From the NCBI GenBank assembly GCA_001683735.1, contig LUGG01000014.1:868001-932000 (forward strand): DNA of 64,000 nucleotides, read 5' to 3'. The notes beneath the pieces were generated by a model. It ran no database searches. It saw only the letters and a list, made by a program, of their open reading frames with translations, and had not been told where the DNA came from. This DNA comes from Grifola frondosa (Eukaryota; Basidiomycota; Agaricomycetes; Polyporales; Grifolaceae). Positions 21,732 to 33,120 of the stretch are shown here, piece by piece (positions within the stretch are counted from its first letter, which is position 1; each line of letters opens with the position of its first letter). Position numbers and translations under genes: made by a program.

Positions 21732-22992
21732 TGTAACAAATTTCCCGATTTGGACATAGACGCCCAATAAGCGCTGGGACGCGTCGCGTTGATCACCTGC
21801 GAGATCAGGTGATAGGTAGAGGAACAAGTGTCATAGTGATGACATTGATTGGTGAGCGGATGAGTAAGGCGCTATTGTGGGATAGTGACCATACATATGC
21901 AAATGGATTTTGCTATTTAAGATTGGTTTTCACTACCTGGAACGTCAGCTCGTTCAACTTCGTTGAACATTTGCTTTCGTTGCCAGGTAAGCTGTTTGTA
22001 TATTAGTTGTACTTAATATTAACTTCGTTGAACATTTGCTTTCATTGCCAGCTTCCGCTCACCGAAACCAATCGTACAAGTCGCAAAACCGGGAGTAAGC
22101 CTACTCTGTCGTGGTTTTGGCTATTTGTTACAGTTTGAACGAGCTTTGCTTACCGTCCCCCTCGTCGATTCAGTGACTTCTATCACACGCTACCAGGAGG
22201 GCAGCTGGGTGACCGTCATTGTGCACAATGACATCGTCTCTGGAGAAGAAGTTGTCGCTGAGGACGAGGCCGCTGACGTCGTCGCGAGGGCCGCACACTT
22301 CATAGGAGAAGTGCCTTCCTACTACCATCCTATTCCCCAGGAGAAGAGGAACGAGTTCCCTACTGAGATCGCTCGGAACCCCGTCGACACCGCGTACGAA
22401 CACCGAAGCGTTGAACACTTCGAAGAGACCCGCGCTCTCTACATCGAAGGCGAAGACGACTGGAAGCCCCAGGAGTTCGTCGTCACCCCCATCACCGATG
22501 ACACCCAGCATGTCTTAGGCTACTCCCTTGCAGTCCTCACCGCCATAGGACTCACTCAGTTCAGCTTCAAACGCGACCGCACTCGCATTGACGACCTTCG
22601 GTGGCATGACCATGCCCGCAACGTCCCGTACGACGTCCGTCTCTCCCTGCACCTCCTTTCCGTCTATTTGACGAACGTACTCCTCTACCTCGACGACAAT
22701 CGCCCCCTTCCCTTGTGGGAGATTTTTGACTTGGTCAACTTCCACTTTGCCTTTCGTCAGATCTATGACGCAGGTCAAAACGTGCACAAGTCATGTGAGG
22801 AAGTCACGGAGCTCGCGAAACGTCTCTTCGAGACCAACGTACAGTACTGTGAGAAGTACTAGTTGTAGGAAGGAAACGGCGAGGGCCTAGTATCGTGTAC
22901 CAATTGTATTCACTCCACGTGCTTGGGAAAAAAGAACTTTCATTTGTGACATATGTCCAACCTTGTGATCGTTCTTATCGTTACCCAAACAC
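21732..22992 (+). mobile_element. Truncated second copy of the Ty3 chromovirus
   Basis: It matches 3073-4330 of the full element: a 401 bp LTR (21732-22132), the self-priming site, ORF0 and the first 13 codons of the membrane ORF. Homology stops abruptly inside CCCAAAC. No pol and no 3' LTR follow; the sequence passes directly into the CAGYCCGGCCGG element. Confidence 0.9.
22133..22862 (+). CDS. ORF0 of the Ty3 element, copy 2 (longer C-terminus)
   Basis: This frame, homologous to 3474-4171, stays open to TAG 22862. Its C-terminus (NVHKSCEEVTELAKRLFETN...) is the one lost by frameshift in copy 1. Against copy 1 nearly all differences are synonymous, with only a few I/V and N/H-type replacements. 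It also has no internal Met codon. The function is unknown. It has no link to gag downstream here because the copy is truncated. Confidence 0.6.
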
Positions 22993-22994
22993 AC

Positions 22995-24300
22995 CTTTCA
23001 GTGAAGTGTTTCTGTTACTTACAGACAGCCGGTCAATGGCATGGGCTGATGTCACAGGCCAGCCGGTCCCGGCCGGGATTGTAACTTGTTCCGTAGTTAC
23101 AGCCCGGCCGGGGTTCTGTATTTTCAGTCCGGCCGGATGTCACTCCGGAATATCTGTCTCCTTTTCGTCAGTCCGGCCGGTGCTCAGGTTCACAGCCCGG
23201 CCGGATGCCAATCGGAGCAGGATGTGTCCATGATCAGTGTGCCCATGCCGGAGGGATGTCTGGTATAACACCTGTCCAGACAACGTTGGAGCACACCCCA
23301 CCTATCTGGGATGACAGCCAACCTGCATGCCGAACGTCGGCATCAATACTGCCCTCAGCATGTTTGTTGTCCACTTCAGCGAATATTGTTACTGTGCAGC
23401 TGGAGTTCGTCGGTGGGCTAGGCCTTACATTCATAGTATACCTGTATGCCAATCGGAGCGGCACGGTGGGTCTGTGATTTGACAACAATAGGATAGAGGT
23501 TATGACGGGCCGGTCTGATGTGATTTCGACAATAAAGAAGGCCTGTAAATTAACGGAAGACGATGTATTTATCCGGGATGAAAAATGAGTTGCACAGCAC
23601 CCTTCTGCATCAGCGACTTCTTACATCGAAGTTATACGATCTGCCAAGTCGTCGCCCTACTCCGGTGACCATTTCCTGAATTCGTCATTCATGGGCCACC
23701 GGCCACCCATCAAAGTAGTACAGGATGCATTCTATTGGGAGCTAGAGAGCGACATAGAATGTACGGATGGGACTCATACTCCGGACCGGATCGGGTCGGA
23801 ACAACGCTTACCAAATAAAGGTGTTCATGAAGACCCCTTAATATCGTGAGAACCAACCGCAGGCAGTGGCTGTATTGATCTCCCCAATATTCACCTTGCA
23901 TCGTGTTCGTCTGAACCTGCTATCGGAATGTGCATCATATTCAGGAGCATGGCGTGGAGTGTCGGACTGGAAAGAACTGTCCCGGAGTAGACATACGGAC
24001 CGGGGCAAACATCTGGATGGAATGGTCATTCCGGAGTATAGGTTGACTGTCCGGATGACAAAGGCTATCACTGGTGTTCAAGCATTGAGTCAAATGAGAT
24101 CTTTGATGTCACAATATGAGTGGACATTGCAGCCCAATAAGTGGAAGAATGCTCAGAGCCTTCTGGCCGGACTGTAATCATGTACTCCGGCTGGACTGCA
24201 AATACAGCAAGATGAACAGGTCCGGCCCGGTCCGGGTCCGGCTGGCCTGTGATAACAGCCTAAATTCGTACCTGGCTGGCCTTTGGGAACAGCATATATG
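22995..24300. mobile_element. Non-autonomous element with CAGYCCGGCCGG terminal arrays
   Basis: The left end (23030-23215) carries CAGYCCGGCCGG-type motifs every 40-60 bp. The right end (24165-24300) carries the inverted motif, and the two ends align when one is reversed (TCACAGGCCAGCCGG then CCCGG). The interior includes repeat R1a and no transposase. Exact termini and target duplication were not resolved. Similar, older motifs occur at 765-915. Confidence 0.5.
23549..24175 (+). repeat. Dispersed repeat R1, copy a
   Basis: It begins TAACGGAAGACGATG and is nearly identical to 32309-32936. Its core GTCGGACTGGAAAGAAC - CCCGGAGTAGAC recurs in diverged form at 26165, 28328 and 34525. No convincing ORF is present. 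Confidence 0.85.
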
Positions 24301-24568
24301 ACTGGATGGGCTCGCTGAGGACCCGCTATTCGCCACCCGGTCGTGGGAAGCTGTGGAAGTCTCATAGGACGGATCCGTGATGTATCACGGACGAATCTAC
24401 GTGTAGTTGGTGCCACAGCCGGCTTAATTTGACCAGGTGGGGCCTAGTGCGCATAAGTGTTGACTTGTGACCACGCAATGAGCCAACTCCAGGCTCCACG
24501 TGCTCAGGCTACTGACCCCGAAGAGAAAAAGGACTTGCTAAGCCACCTTTCTCTAAATGTCGCCGAGT

Positions 24569-24593
24569 GTCCAGACCCACGGATATAATAATC
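24569..24593 (+). promoter_or_regulatory. C-family promoter motif of C3
   Basis: GTCCAGACC followed by GATATAATAATC at 24582, 74 bp before the ATG. The same pair precedes C1 and C2 at almost the same spacing. Confidence 0.55.
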
Positions 24594-24655
24594 ACTTAAG
24601 AGAGAGAACTTGAGAAGTACCAACTACACGAGCCTCAGGTCAGCCTCTGCACATC

Positions 24656-25509
24656 ATGTTCCCCACCCCATGAGGACCCCATCTCCTTCATTCAGGATGC
24701 TTTGATGCTCTTCCACGCCGTAGATGAGCGAGACGTCATGTCAGGAATGAGGGCGTGGAGCGGGATCTTGGTGTATGTCGCCCGGGACAACTTAGGTAAG
24801 TGACTAAATGACTAACCAGAGGTTAATGATCATAACTGATCTCCTGCAGCCTTGCTGGACTTTTTCGATCTAGGTCCCCCCATCGCGGATGCGGAAGACA
24901 TGCGTCGGGTGATGATTGGGGCGTTGGAGCGCGCGCTCGAGCTTATTCAAATGGACACGCCGCAACAGCTGATGGCAGCGCGGGTGGCGGCCGGAGCGGG
25001 CCATTGGTGGAATGAGCATATGGAGGACGGTGAGTTGTCCTAACCGTGCTTAGTCATGACTATTAATACAATCTTCAGCCAACGCGGATCCCGTCGACTC
25101 GGATGAAGAGATGGAGCCTCGGGAGATTGAATTGCAGGCCATGCGGGCAGAGCGAGATGAATGGGAGGTGCGTCAGGAACACCCGGGGCAATCCGTGCAT
25201 AGCGCCCCGGGCCCAATGCATTTGGACGGCGCTCCTTGCGCAGGCCCGTCCAACCGCGCCGCCCGCCCGTCCCCCACCCGTTCGGAATCTCCTCACATGC
25301 GCGGTCATCGCGGTCGCGGTCGTCCGCGTGGCCGCGGTCGTCTGCATGGCCGTGGTCGTCCGCTGGCCGACCGAGGCGTGACGCCGAGGAATGAGGTGAA
25401 GCAGGCGAGAAATTTCTTGAACCGCGCCCATCAATATCTTCTCCAGTATCTACGTATTGTGTATGTACTTATAGCGGATAGCTGCATCTCGAACCTTGCT
25501 TGCGTTTAG
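24656..25509 (+). pseudogene. Gene C3: AT-hook protein, probably frameshifted at its start
   Basis: Three exons are supported: 24656-24795, 24850-25029 and 25079-25509, with introns of 54 and 49 bp. The conserved C-family motifs are RAWSGILVYVARD in exon 1 and AAGAGHWWNEHM in exon 2. The third exon is acidic, then Ser/Pro-rich, then an AT-hook-like tail (HRGRGRPRGRGRLHGRGRP). The ATG at 24656 is one base out of frame with the family sequence, so either a base is missing or the true start differs. Paralogues C1 and C2 lie at 54.6 and 55.9 kb. The AT-hooks suggest minor-groove DNA binding; the N-terminal helical domain is unknown. Confidence 0.65.
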
Positions 25510-25791
25510 TGTTGATACTTGTGGTACTTGTGTATTTCTAAGACATTCATCAACCATCCGGCGCCACCAACAACGAAATCGTTCCGGGACCAGGACGGAC
25601 CCATCTATCCTATTATTAGAATGCAGCCGGGGAGCTTCTGCAAATTCCGCAGCACCGTTACGATGGGTCTGGTTGATATGGGTCATCGACACTGATCTCA
25701 CGGATCCGGATGGTTTTCTCATAGGACATCCGGCCGATGTTTTCACCCGGACTGGCATTCACTGCAAGGAACAGGATATTTTATCTACCTA

Positions 25792-26130
25792 CTACTCAAA
25801 GTATCGGCTTCTTTCCATCCAATGAGGGAGTTTAGCGTCAGCATAGGTTAAAACCTCCATGCAAATAAAGTTGGCAAAGCAGACCCTTTCGCCTGCAACG
25901 GCTTCAACCTCGTGTCCCAATACTTTTCCGCAAAGGCCGATCACGGTCCCGGAACTGTAGCACATGTCCATCCCCATGGTCGGAAGCAGTAGCCGCCCTC
26001 CAGAGTATGGTCCGACCGTCGCCAAAAGATCCATCCAGGGTACCCGACGGAATGGGCTCGGGCCACCGCTGGGGTTGTATAGGATCAGTCCATTTGTAGC
26101 TATGGACCACATGATCGAATTCATGGAGCG
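25792..26130 (-). pseudogene. TET/JBP-like dioxygenase fragment (TET3)
   Basis: The minus strand encodes WMDLLATVGPYSGGRLLLP, GTVIGLCGKVLGHEV and GERVCFANFI, matching the C-terminal half of the TET copies at 40.7 and 57.9 kb. The distal Fe-binding His (in LGHEV) and the 2-oxoglutarate-binding Arg (in GERV) are present. The upstream HxD motif is not readable (NPSGGPSPFRR in its place), so the fragment cannot be active. It abuts repeat R1c on its 5' side. Confidence 0.7.
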
Positions 26131-26164
26131 GAGACTCATACACGGGCCGGAGCGGGACGGACCA

Positions 26165-26440
26165 ACACGTATGAAACGGGGGCATTCATGAAGACCCCTC
26201 GATATCTGGAGAACTAACAAGCAAGAATGGCTGTATTGTATGTTGAAATCTACACAATATTCACTATGCCTGGTGTTCGTCTGAAGCTGCTCTCGGAATC
26301 TCTGCTATATTCACCGGCGCAGCCTAGATTGTCGGACCGGAAAGAACCATCCCGGAGTAGACATACAGGTACCAATGGGAGTCGCACGGATCCCGCAAAC
26401 GGTATCTTATAGCGGTTGCCGCACGATATCTGAGGGATTT
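26165..26440 (+). repeat. Dispersed repeat R1, copy c (diverged)
   Basis: It shares CATTCATGAAGACCCC, CTGGTGTTCGTCTGAAGCTGCT-type and ATTGTCGGACCGGAAAGAACC segments with the other R1 copies. Confidence 0.7.
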
Positions 26441-26589
26441 TACTCAAGGTGGCTGATAGCCATCAGTGGGTGGCTCATTCTTATTTGCAGTCAGGCTTAG
26501 ATATACCCAGAATGAAAATGTGCATCGCTATCGTGCGGAAATACATGATACAACTAAAGAATACCACCAGCGTACTGCCCGCATCATCC

Positions 26590-27681
26590 CTACTCGCTCT
26601 CCCGCTCCTCGAGCCTCTGCTGGAGCTGCTCAATCTCGTCTCTCTGGCGGACCACTTCATCGACCAAAGCGGGATAGGCCGCGATGGCTACTCCCCGTGG
26701 AGTAGGATGGGGGGCCAGTCGGAGACGTCTTCACCCTCCCTCTCGGCAAGGGCACGGAGCTTCCTTTCTGCACGCAGGAGTTCCTGGGCACAGACGATGA
26801 GGTCAGTCTGGATTTGCACTTGACGGTTCCGCAGGAAGTGGAGGCGAGCATGAGCGATGCTGTCGATGATGATCAACCGAGAGGAGTAGGATCCGGTGGA
26901 AGACGTTGCGAGCGGGGCAACGCCGGTGCTCGGTACGCCAACGTCCCCGGGGTACTCAAGATGACGCAATGGTTTGAGCGTCGAGGGCAAGCCCGGAGGT
27001 CTCCGGCAGGGCAGGGACTGAGTCGCTAATGAGCTGGGCGAGGGCGACACTGGCCTCATCATTATCTTGAACTCCCGGCTTCATAACACGGCTAGGGGCG
27101 CTTTTCCCACCAGGATGGTGAAGAACAGCCCGGGTGGCACTGATGGAGGAGCGAAAGTCGCATCGGCCATGGACACGTCTTCGCTCCCAGCTGAAGTGCT
27201 TGCTACCAAGGAAGACACCCGGTGTTTAGCGTGATTCGACAAAGCAAATGCAACGACCTACGGATGTTGAATGGGACACAGCAGGAAGGGCATCCGCAGG
27301 ATTGGCCATCTTTAGCTCAGGCAGGATGTCGGCACCCCACGACAGCCATGATACGTGGAGATTCTGCTCATAGAAAGGCCGTGCGAGGCCAGCATTTCTG
27401 CCACAATGGTGTCAGACTCAGGAGTTTCCATGGAGCGGAGATCTGCCTGCGTGAAACCGTCAGCCTGTCCGCAAACTGCGCAAGCAGCCTAAGCTCACCA
27501 CTGGCTCCATGAACGCTTTCCCTGCCGCCTCCAGATCATCCTCGGACTGCGCATCACGGATGACCTGGAGTCTTTGCTTCACGAGGTCGTGAAAGCCAAC
27601 GATGACCTCCCGACTTCATCAGCATCCAAGCTTCAAATAAGCGCGCATGTCGAATGGTGCATTGCGTGAGGGAGTCGACAT
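26590..27681 (-). pseudogene. Gene D: coiled-coil protein, broken
   Basis: From ATG 27681 on the minus strand comes MSTPSRNAPFDMRAYLKLG, two stops, then EVIVGFHDLVKQRLQVIRDA to a GTGAGC donor near 27503. Further blocks are APPSVPPG, DNDEASVALAQLISDSVPALPE, LIIIDSIAHARLHFLRNRQ, LLRAERKLRALAEREGED and, after a frame change, AAYPALVDEVVRQRDEIEQLQQRLEE with stop at 26590. The C-terminal heptads predict a coiled coil. At least three lesions are present. I do not recognise the family. Confidence 0.5.
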
Positions 27682-28327
27682 GTGCGAGGGAGTACTGGGA
27701 ACGGAGTGAGAGAGCAGAAGAGCCTGAGAAGGTGAACCAGAAAACCTCGGTTTAAAAGTCAACTGTTCACATGCCTTCTCGCCATCACGCGATTAACCCA
27801 GCTGACGGTGTGTCGACTTCTTTCCCCGAGCATCGTTGTATGGCTCCCACGACTTGCGACTTCCCCCATTGATGCCTGAGGACCGGGGATGGTCCAGATT
27901 GCAGCTTGACGCATCCTGGTGATCTGCGATTTCTCAATTCTCGACCCACCTCATCACCAATATTACTGATATGGGCCCTAACCAGCTGTGGAACTCCCAC
28001 AAGATGACTCGTCTCACATTAAATTCAATTGCATGCACTTGATAGGAGCGTAGAACTCTTGTGAGGCCTTTGTCAGATTCTGTAGTGACAACCGGGTGAG
28101 GATTCTCAGTGCGTATCTGCGACAAGCACCGATACTAGGATGGGGTCGGTCGACGTTCCACATGGCCCCACATGCTTGAGGACACCCACTCACTGGAGAA
28201 AGGTAGCGGGGCAATCTGTTTTCCCTTCAAAGCATATGACTTTAACAGGACTGTGTGCCTTTCGAAATATCAATTATCCCCCTTCAGAATTAACCACCGC
28301 CTCGTCCAGTAAAGTCCCCGGGAATGT
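27682..28327. other. Intergenic, nothing recognised
   Basis: Only short overlapping ORFs; no motif or repeat was identified. Confidence 0.35.
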
Positions 28328-28436
28328 CCGTTATATTCACCAGCGTGGCCTAGATTGTCGGACCGGAAAGAACCATCCCGGAGTAGACGTACGGGCCGGG
28401 CAGACATCAGCGTTGAACGAGTATTCCGGAGTATGG
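28328..28436 (+). repeat. Dispersed repeat R1, copy d (fragment)
   Basis: ATATTCACCAGCGTGGCC, ATTGTCGGACCGGAAAGAACC and CCGGAGTATGGGTTGA match other R1 copies. The repeat stops at GGGTTGA, exactly where KDZ homology begins. Confidence 0.7.
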
Positions 28437-30360
28437 GTTGAGAATTCAACTGGAACTAGCAAAGGCTGTGGAGACAAAAGGCCTTCCAAGAGGAACGGTA
28501 GTGCTTGGGATGGTATTCAAGAGACGCACTATGTTGATATTCGAATATATATAGCTGATGCTAAATATTTACCATTATCCCTTCGTGTGGATATCCGGAG
28601 CATGGGAAAAAACTCAACGCCGGCAGAAAGACTTCAAGTACGCGATCGCCATTAGAGACTGCAAACTCGGATTGATAATTTTCGGAAGAGCGCCGAACTC
28701 CACATGGTCCTTTCACCAAAATAGAGGACCTTGATCCCACATCCGACAATGAAGGGGGTCACCTCGGCCATCGTAGTGCTGGATGGTGTGATGTTGAAGA
28801 CGATGATCCGCTGAACGCCGAGGCAGTTATAGAAGTCCGAGATGATATTCCCCCTGAGAAACTACTCCTGCATATGCCGTCCACTTTGGGCTTGCATGGT
28901 GGCCGGAATGACCATGAAGATGTTGCAGACCACGAGATCGAACTTCGCAAAAGTCAAATGAATGATGCACTGCATCGGATCAGACTCTCGCTCAGGTACA
29001 AGACATTTTTGTTCTGGACTCGAGTCAGACAAGCCAACAGCCAACGCACAAAACTCCGGTCATTCGACGAAATTCACATCGTCGAAAATGAAGTTAAGGT
29101 TCAGGCGAGGATATATAATCATGCCGTAAATGTCTACAGGACCTGTTTCCAGATGAACCGAATGGACTGAACGCTGACAGGCAGCAAGACCAAAAGATGT
29201 TGTTTTACTGGTACAAAGTACTATCTCCGGATGACTTTAAGGTCAGGACAGCACTTGTGGAAGCTCACACTCAGGGTTTGCGAAATAAACCATTGGCTTG
29301 GTTCTGGACGATTAACTTGGCTGGAGATAGTGATGGTGCTGCAGGGATGAGAGAATGTAAGCGAATTTTGTCATCAGTGAAAGAGGCTTGATTGCTCAAT
29401 GTTCATAGTGCATCGGGTGAACTGGCTGAGAGTGAAAGCCCGGGCGGAGCATTGGAGAGAGGAGCTGGAGATCAGAGTGTTACATGGTCCTGCCCTAGGA
29501 CTGACCCTGGGACTGAGGACAAAGAAGGACTGGACTGACAAGGACTGGACTGCAACCCAGTATTTTTGCAGTCCAGTCTTGGTCCTGGTCCTCAGTCCTC
29601 ATATTTTCGAAAATCTCAGACGACTGCATAAGACTGGTCAGGACTGGTCCTAAACAGTCAGTCTCAGACCATTCCTGACCAGTCCTATAACCCATTCTAG
29701 TATGGTAAGCCAAGCTTTGCTTATGGTAGCTAGCTATAGGTTCCATGCTTATTCCCAATTGGTCAGATACCTACCTTTTTTGTATCTCTATTTCTTTTTC
29801 ACTATTGTTTGTGTCTACACAATTTGTCCCTTATTAAATGGGTAGTTACATGTTGACTCCCTCTCAGATGTATAGTAGAGTATGTCTAGATATGATATCT
29901 GTATATACAAGCAGTTCTTGGATGAAAATAACAAATTCATTCCAATATATTACTCCTCAGACCTGGTCCTGACCAGTTATGACTGGTCCAGGACTGACCA
30001 ATGGTCCCGGACCAGTCATGACTGGTCTCGAGACTGCAGTTCTTCCGCAGTCCTCGGATGACTGCAGTCTCAGTCCGGTCCTACTAAATTTGAAGTGGTC
30101 CGGTCCCAGTCCCAGTCTCCAGTCCCAACTTTGTCGGATAAAAGACCGGACCGGACCGGACCCTGCAACACTAGGTGATCGCGAAATTCGAGACGGATTG
30201 AACCATTCGAGTTTTCAACAATCCCGAGAAGATTTGGAAATCGAGGGCGGAAAGCTCTACGCAGAATGGCCTTCGGTGCTATGTGTTCAGACAGGCTTCT
30301 ATGTGGAAAGTCTTCTCTGATCATGCAGGACAAATGTTCAGTGACTTGTGACTGCACTAG
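28432..30360 (+). pseudogene. KDZ transposase 3' fragment, interrupted
   Basis: The C-terminal third of a KDZ transposase is recognisable: IQLELAKAVETKGLPRGT, ELRKSQMNDALHRIRLSLRYKTFLFWTRVRQANSQRTKL, DDFKVRTALVEAHTQGLRNKPLAWFW, a GTAAGC-ATAG intron at the same place as in the 37-45 kb copies, then VHRVNWLRVKARAEHWREELE. A 699 bp hAT-like insertion (29475-30173) splits the last exon, after which homology resumes to a stop near 30345. The catalytic part is absent. Gene E2 follows downstream on the same strand, as E1 follows the KDZ gene at 37 kb. Confidence 0.8.
29475..30173. mobile_element. hAT-like non-autonomous transposon
   Basis: The ends are GAGTGTTACATGGTCC and, inverted, TAGTGTTGCAGGGTCC, resembling hAT termini. 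The flanks GGAGATCA (29467-29474) and GGTGATCG (30174-30181) are a degenerate 8 bp target duplication. The interrupted KDZ exon reads through if the element is removed. The outer 200 bp at each side are packed with GGACTGG / CCAGTCC motifs in both orientations, as expected for transposase-binding subterminal repeats. There is no transposase ORF. Confidence 0.7.
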
Positions 30361-30844
30361 ACACTGCGTTTATAGTTTAATGGTCCTGAGTTAGCCAGAT
30401 CAATAGAGTTAAGAATATTCAGTACTATGTATTCCTCTACGCTCTTCCACCGCTTAAGAACGGGGTGTGGTATTAGTATGTTGTCATTACTAGATTGTTT
30501 CCCCAGCTTTCTGAACACCGTGTGCCTGTCAGATTGACATCGAATTTGTGGCCACGCCATATCTATTTCGGAGATGCAGCAGGACAAACGTGCGAATGCT
30601 AAAGGCCTGGACCCTGCCAGAGGCTGATTGTGGCGTAGGTAAATTATTTTTGTAGCACAACTTCTAGATCTGGAAAAACGATCATCAAGATTGGTGCCAC
30701 TGGCTATCTCGGCACGGTTTCTGTGTCCGGACCCCCAACCAATCACATCGGCATCATGAAGTTTATTGTGACTGCGAAGATCACCATTGCGATTCATATA
30801 AAACCTCCTAGCCGTGAACGACCCTCATCGACCCTTTCTCCATT

Positions 30845-31500
30845 ATGTCAGTCACTCCCTTCACCATGATATTCCAAAACAGGGTTTTCGCCCAGGTCCG
30901 GGACCTGTTACGATTGCCGTACGTATCTGTCACGTGCTCTTCCTGCTGACTGATTTTTTTTTTTAGACACGGCGGTATGCGCCGCATACTGCCGGGCTCT
31001 CCCAAACCGAGCCTCAGCGGTCTGATCGGAGACGTCACGGTGAAGGTCTTGGCTGAGCTTCAAGGCCTGAAGAGGATGGCGAAAATTGCGGGAGTATGGA
31101 CTTGGATGGGAAGTTGGAGGAGGTGTTAGAATTAGAGTTTCAATCGTACTTCTACCCGCTGCTCCAGGTGCACTTTCAGCATTGCGTCCATCATCGGTGC
31201 GTTGCTATTTTTATTTCGGTGTTTTCGAACACCGACATTACAACTAGCGCGGACCGGTTGCAGATGAAAAAGCCGGTTCCCCGGGGTCGCCTCGGAAGGC
31301 AGTCCGAGTGGAATGGGCGAGGCGGAAATCTCTCCTCAGTCCGTCGTCATTTCGACGACCTCTAGCCACGGAAGATGAAGGTGTCGTGACCACTCGCCCC
31401 TCCAGTCTCCGGAGGCTGGTCCTGCTCCGAGAAGCTCGCCATTCCCGTCATACAACGATTACTGTGACAGTTCGCACCCCAGACGCCCAGGCCTAACCGA
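30845..31500 (+). CDS. Gene E2, unknown KDZ-adjacent protein
   Basis: Exon 1 (30845-30918) encodes a peptide ending FAQVRDLLRL, followed by a 48 bp intron with a T-rich acceptor (30919-30966). Exon 2 encodes MRRILPGSPKPSLSGLIGDV and VKVLAELQGLKRMAKIAG, then after a 1-base change of frame MDLDGKLEEVLELEFQSYFYPLL. Exon layout and the short motifs (F-AQVQ/RDL; E-EV...R/QSxYxx) parallel gene E1 at 36.4 kb. Downstream reading to about 31500 is basic and uncertain. The position after a KDZ gene is the same for both. Function unknown; the frame change may be a missed intron or a lesion. Confidence 0.45.
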
Positions 31501-31639
31501 GTCGCAACTGGAGCAATACTTCGCGTCGGGCTTCTTGATTCAGCGTCCCGTGGGCAGAGGAAGGAAGGGCAGGTTTGGGCTGGGAACAAGCTGGATGCCT
31601 TCGCCGAGAATTCGGAGGGTGAATGGAGCGACCACACTC

Positions 31640-32100
31640 CCGACCCTCGGTCATCCCCAACGCTGGGTGCTCGTGGAGACCGCTGAACGCCGACGCCCTC
31701 ATTTGACTGTATCACTTAGCTTGTTGTTAGTTCTGTACATTTTCATCTCACCCTGTACAAGTAGTGATCGCAAAAGGACGATCTAAATCAAACTCTTTCC
31801 TCCACCTCTGTATGGTTTTCAATGATTGAATGGCCCTTTGTTTCTGTGTGTTGGTGATCAGACATATGCACCACAGTCTGGGTGTTAGCCTTCTGTGCAT
31901 AATTGGACTGATGAATTATGTTTTTATCTGTCAGGGTCCCAAACACACACCAACCCTCGGTCATCCCCAATGCCGGGTGTGTGTGGGGAGTGCCAAGTAT
32001 GGATGCCAGCCACTTTATTGTATGTTGTAGCTTATCATTAGTTCTATACATCTACAGCTGAGGTGTACTGCTAGTCTATTATGAAAGGACTATCGAAATC
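31640..32100 (+). repeat. Diverged direct duplication of ~150 bp
   Basis: Units 31640-31790 and 31945-32100 share ACCCTCGGTCATCCCCAA, TTAGTTCTRTACAT and AAAGGAC-ATC at equal spacing. They are probably 3' untranslated or terminal repeat sequence downstream of E2. Confidence 0.6.
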
Positions 32101-32308
32101 CTAGTTATCCATAGTTCGATCCCGGTTTTTAGTTCTCGGTGTTGACGATCGGCGGTAGGTGGTTCAGCCTCGGTGTTAGTGTCCCGGTGTTATTTAGATC
32201 AATGAATGCATCAATTATATTTTGATTAGTGGGTGGTCTGTGCAGAAAGCACAGGCAGGGTTCACAGGTGTGTTCGGTCATTTATTGTTTGCTTCAATTC
32301 TCGGTCCC

Positions 32309-33120
32309 AGTAACGGAAGACGATGTATTGATCCGGGATGAAAAATGAGTTGCACAGCACCCTTCTGCATCAGCGACTGCTTACATCGAAGTTGTACGAT
32401 CTGCCAAGTCGTCGCCCTACTCCGGTGACCATTTCCTGAATTCGTCATTCATGGGCCACCGGCCACCCATCAAAGTAGTATAGGATATATTCCGCTCGGA
32501 ACTAGAGAGCGACATGGAATGTACGGATGGGACTCATACTCCGGACCGGATCGGGATGGAGCAACGCTTACCAAATAGAGGTGTTCATGAAGACCCCTTA
32601 ATATCGTGAGAACCAACTGCAGGCAGTGGCTGTAATGATCTCCCCAATATTCACCTTGCATCGTGTTCGTCTGAACCTGCTATCGGAATGTGCATCATAT
32701 TCAGGAGCATGGCGTGGAGTGTCGGACTGGAAAGAACTGTCCCGGAGTAGACATACGGACCGGGGCAAACATCCGGATGGAATGGTCATTCCGGAGTATA
32801 GGTTGACTGTCCGGATGACAAAGGCTAACACTGGTGTTCAAACAATGAGTCAAATGAGATCTTTGATGTCAAAATATGAGTGGACATTGCAGCCCAATAA
32901 GTGGAAGAATGCTCGGAGCCTTCTGGCCAGACTGTTATCTGGTGAAGTATATTATTTGAGGCATGCAATTCTACACAATAGAAGTATTTTTACGATAGAA
33001 TTTTTTGACATTTTCAAAGACATGCTGCTCCGAGGAGGCCTTCCATTACAAACTCATAAACGATCACTGAGTGGTATCCACTCATAAGCAGAGCGGAGTG
33101 GATCAAATGCCGAGCTAAGA
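32309..33120 (+). repeat. Dispersed repeat R1, copy b
   Basis: The first 628 bp are near-identical to R1a. The rest (GAAGTATATTATTTGAG ... TCCACTCATAAGCAGA) matches R1e at 34915-35260, where an extra ~130 bp block is inserted. Confidence 0.85.

Noticed and set aside
30357..30797. 146-codon minus-strand ORF between the KDZ fragment and E2
   Set aside because: No homology or splice support, and it overlaps the end of the KDZ fragment on the other strand.
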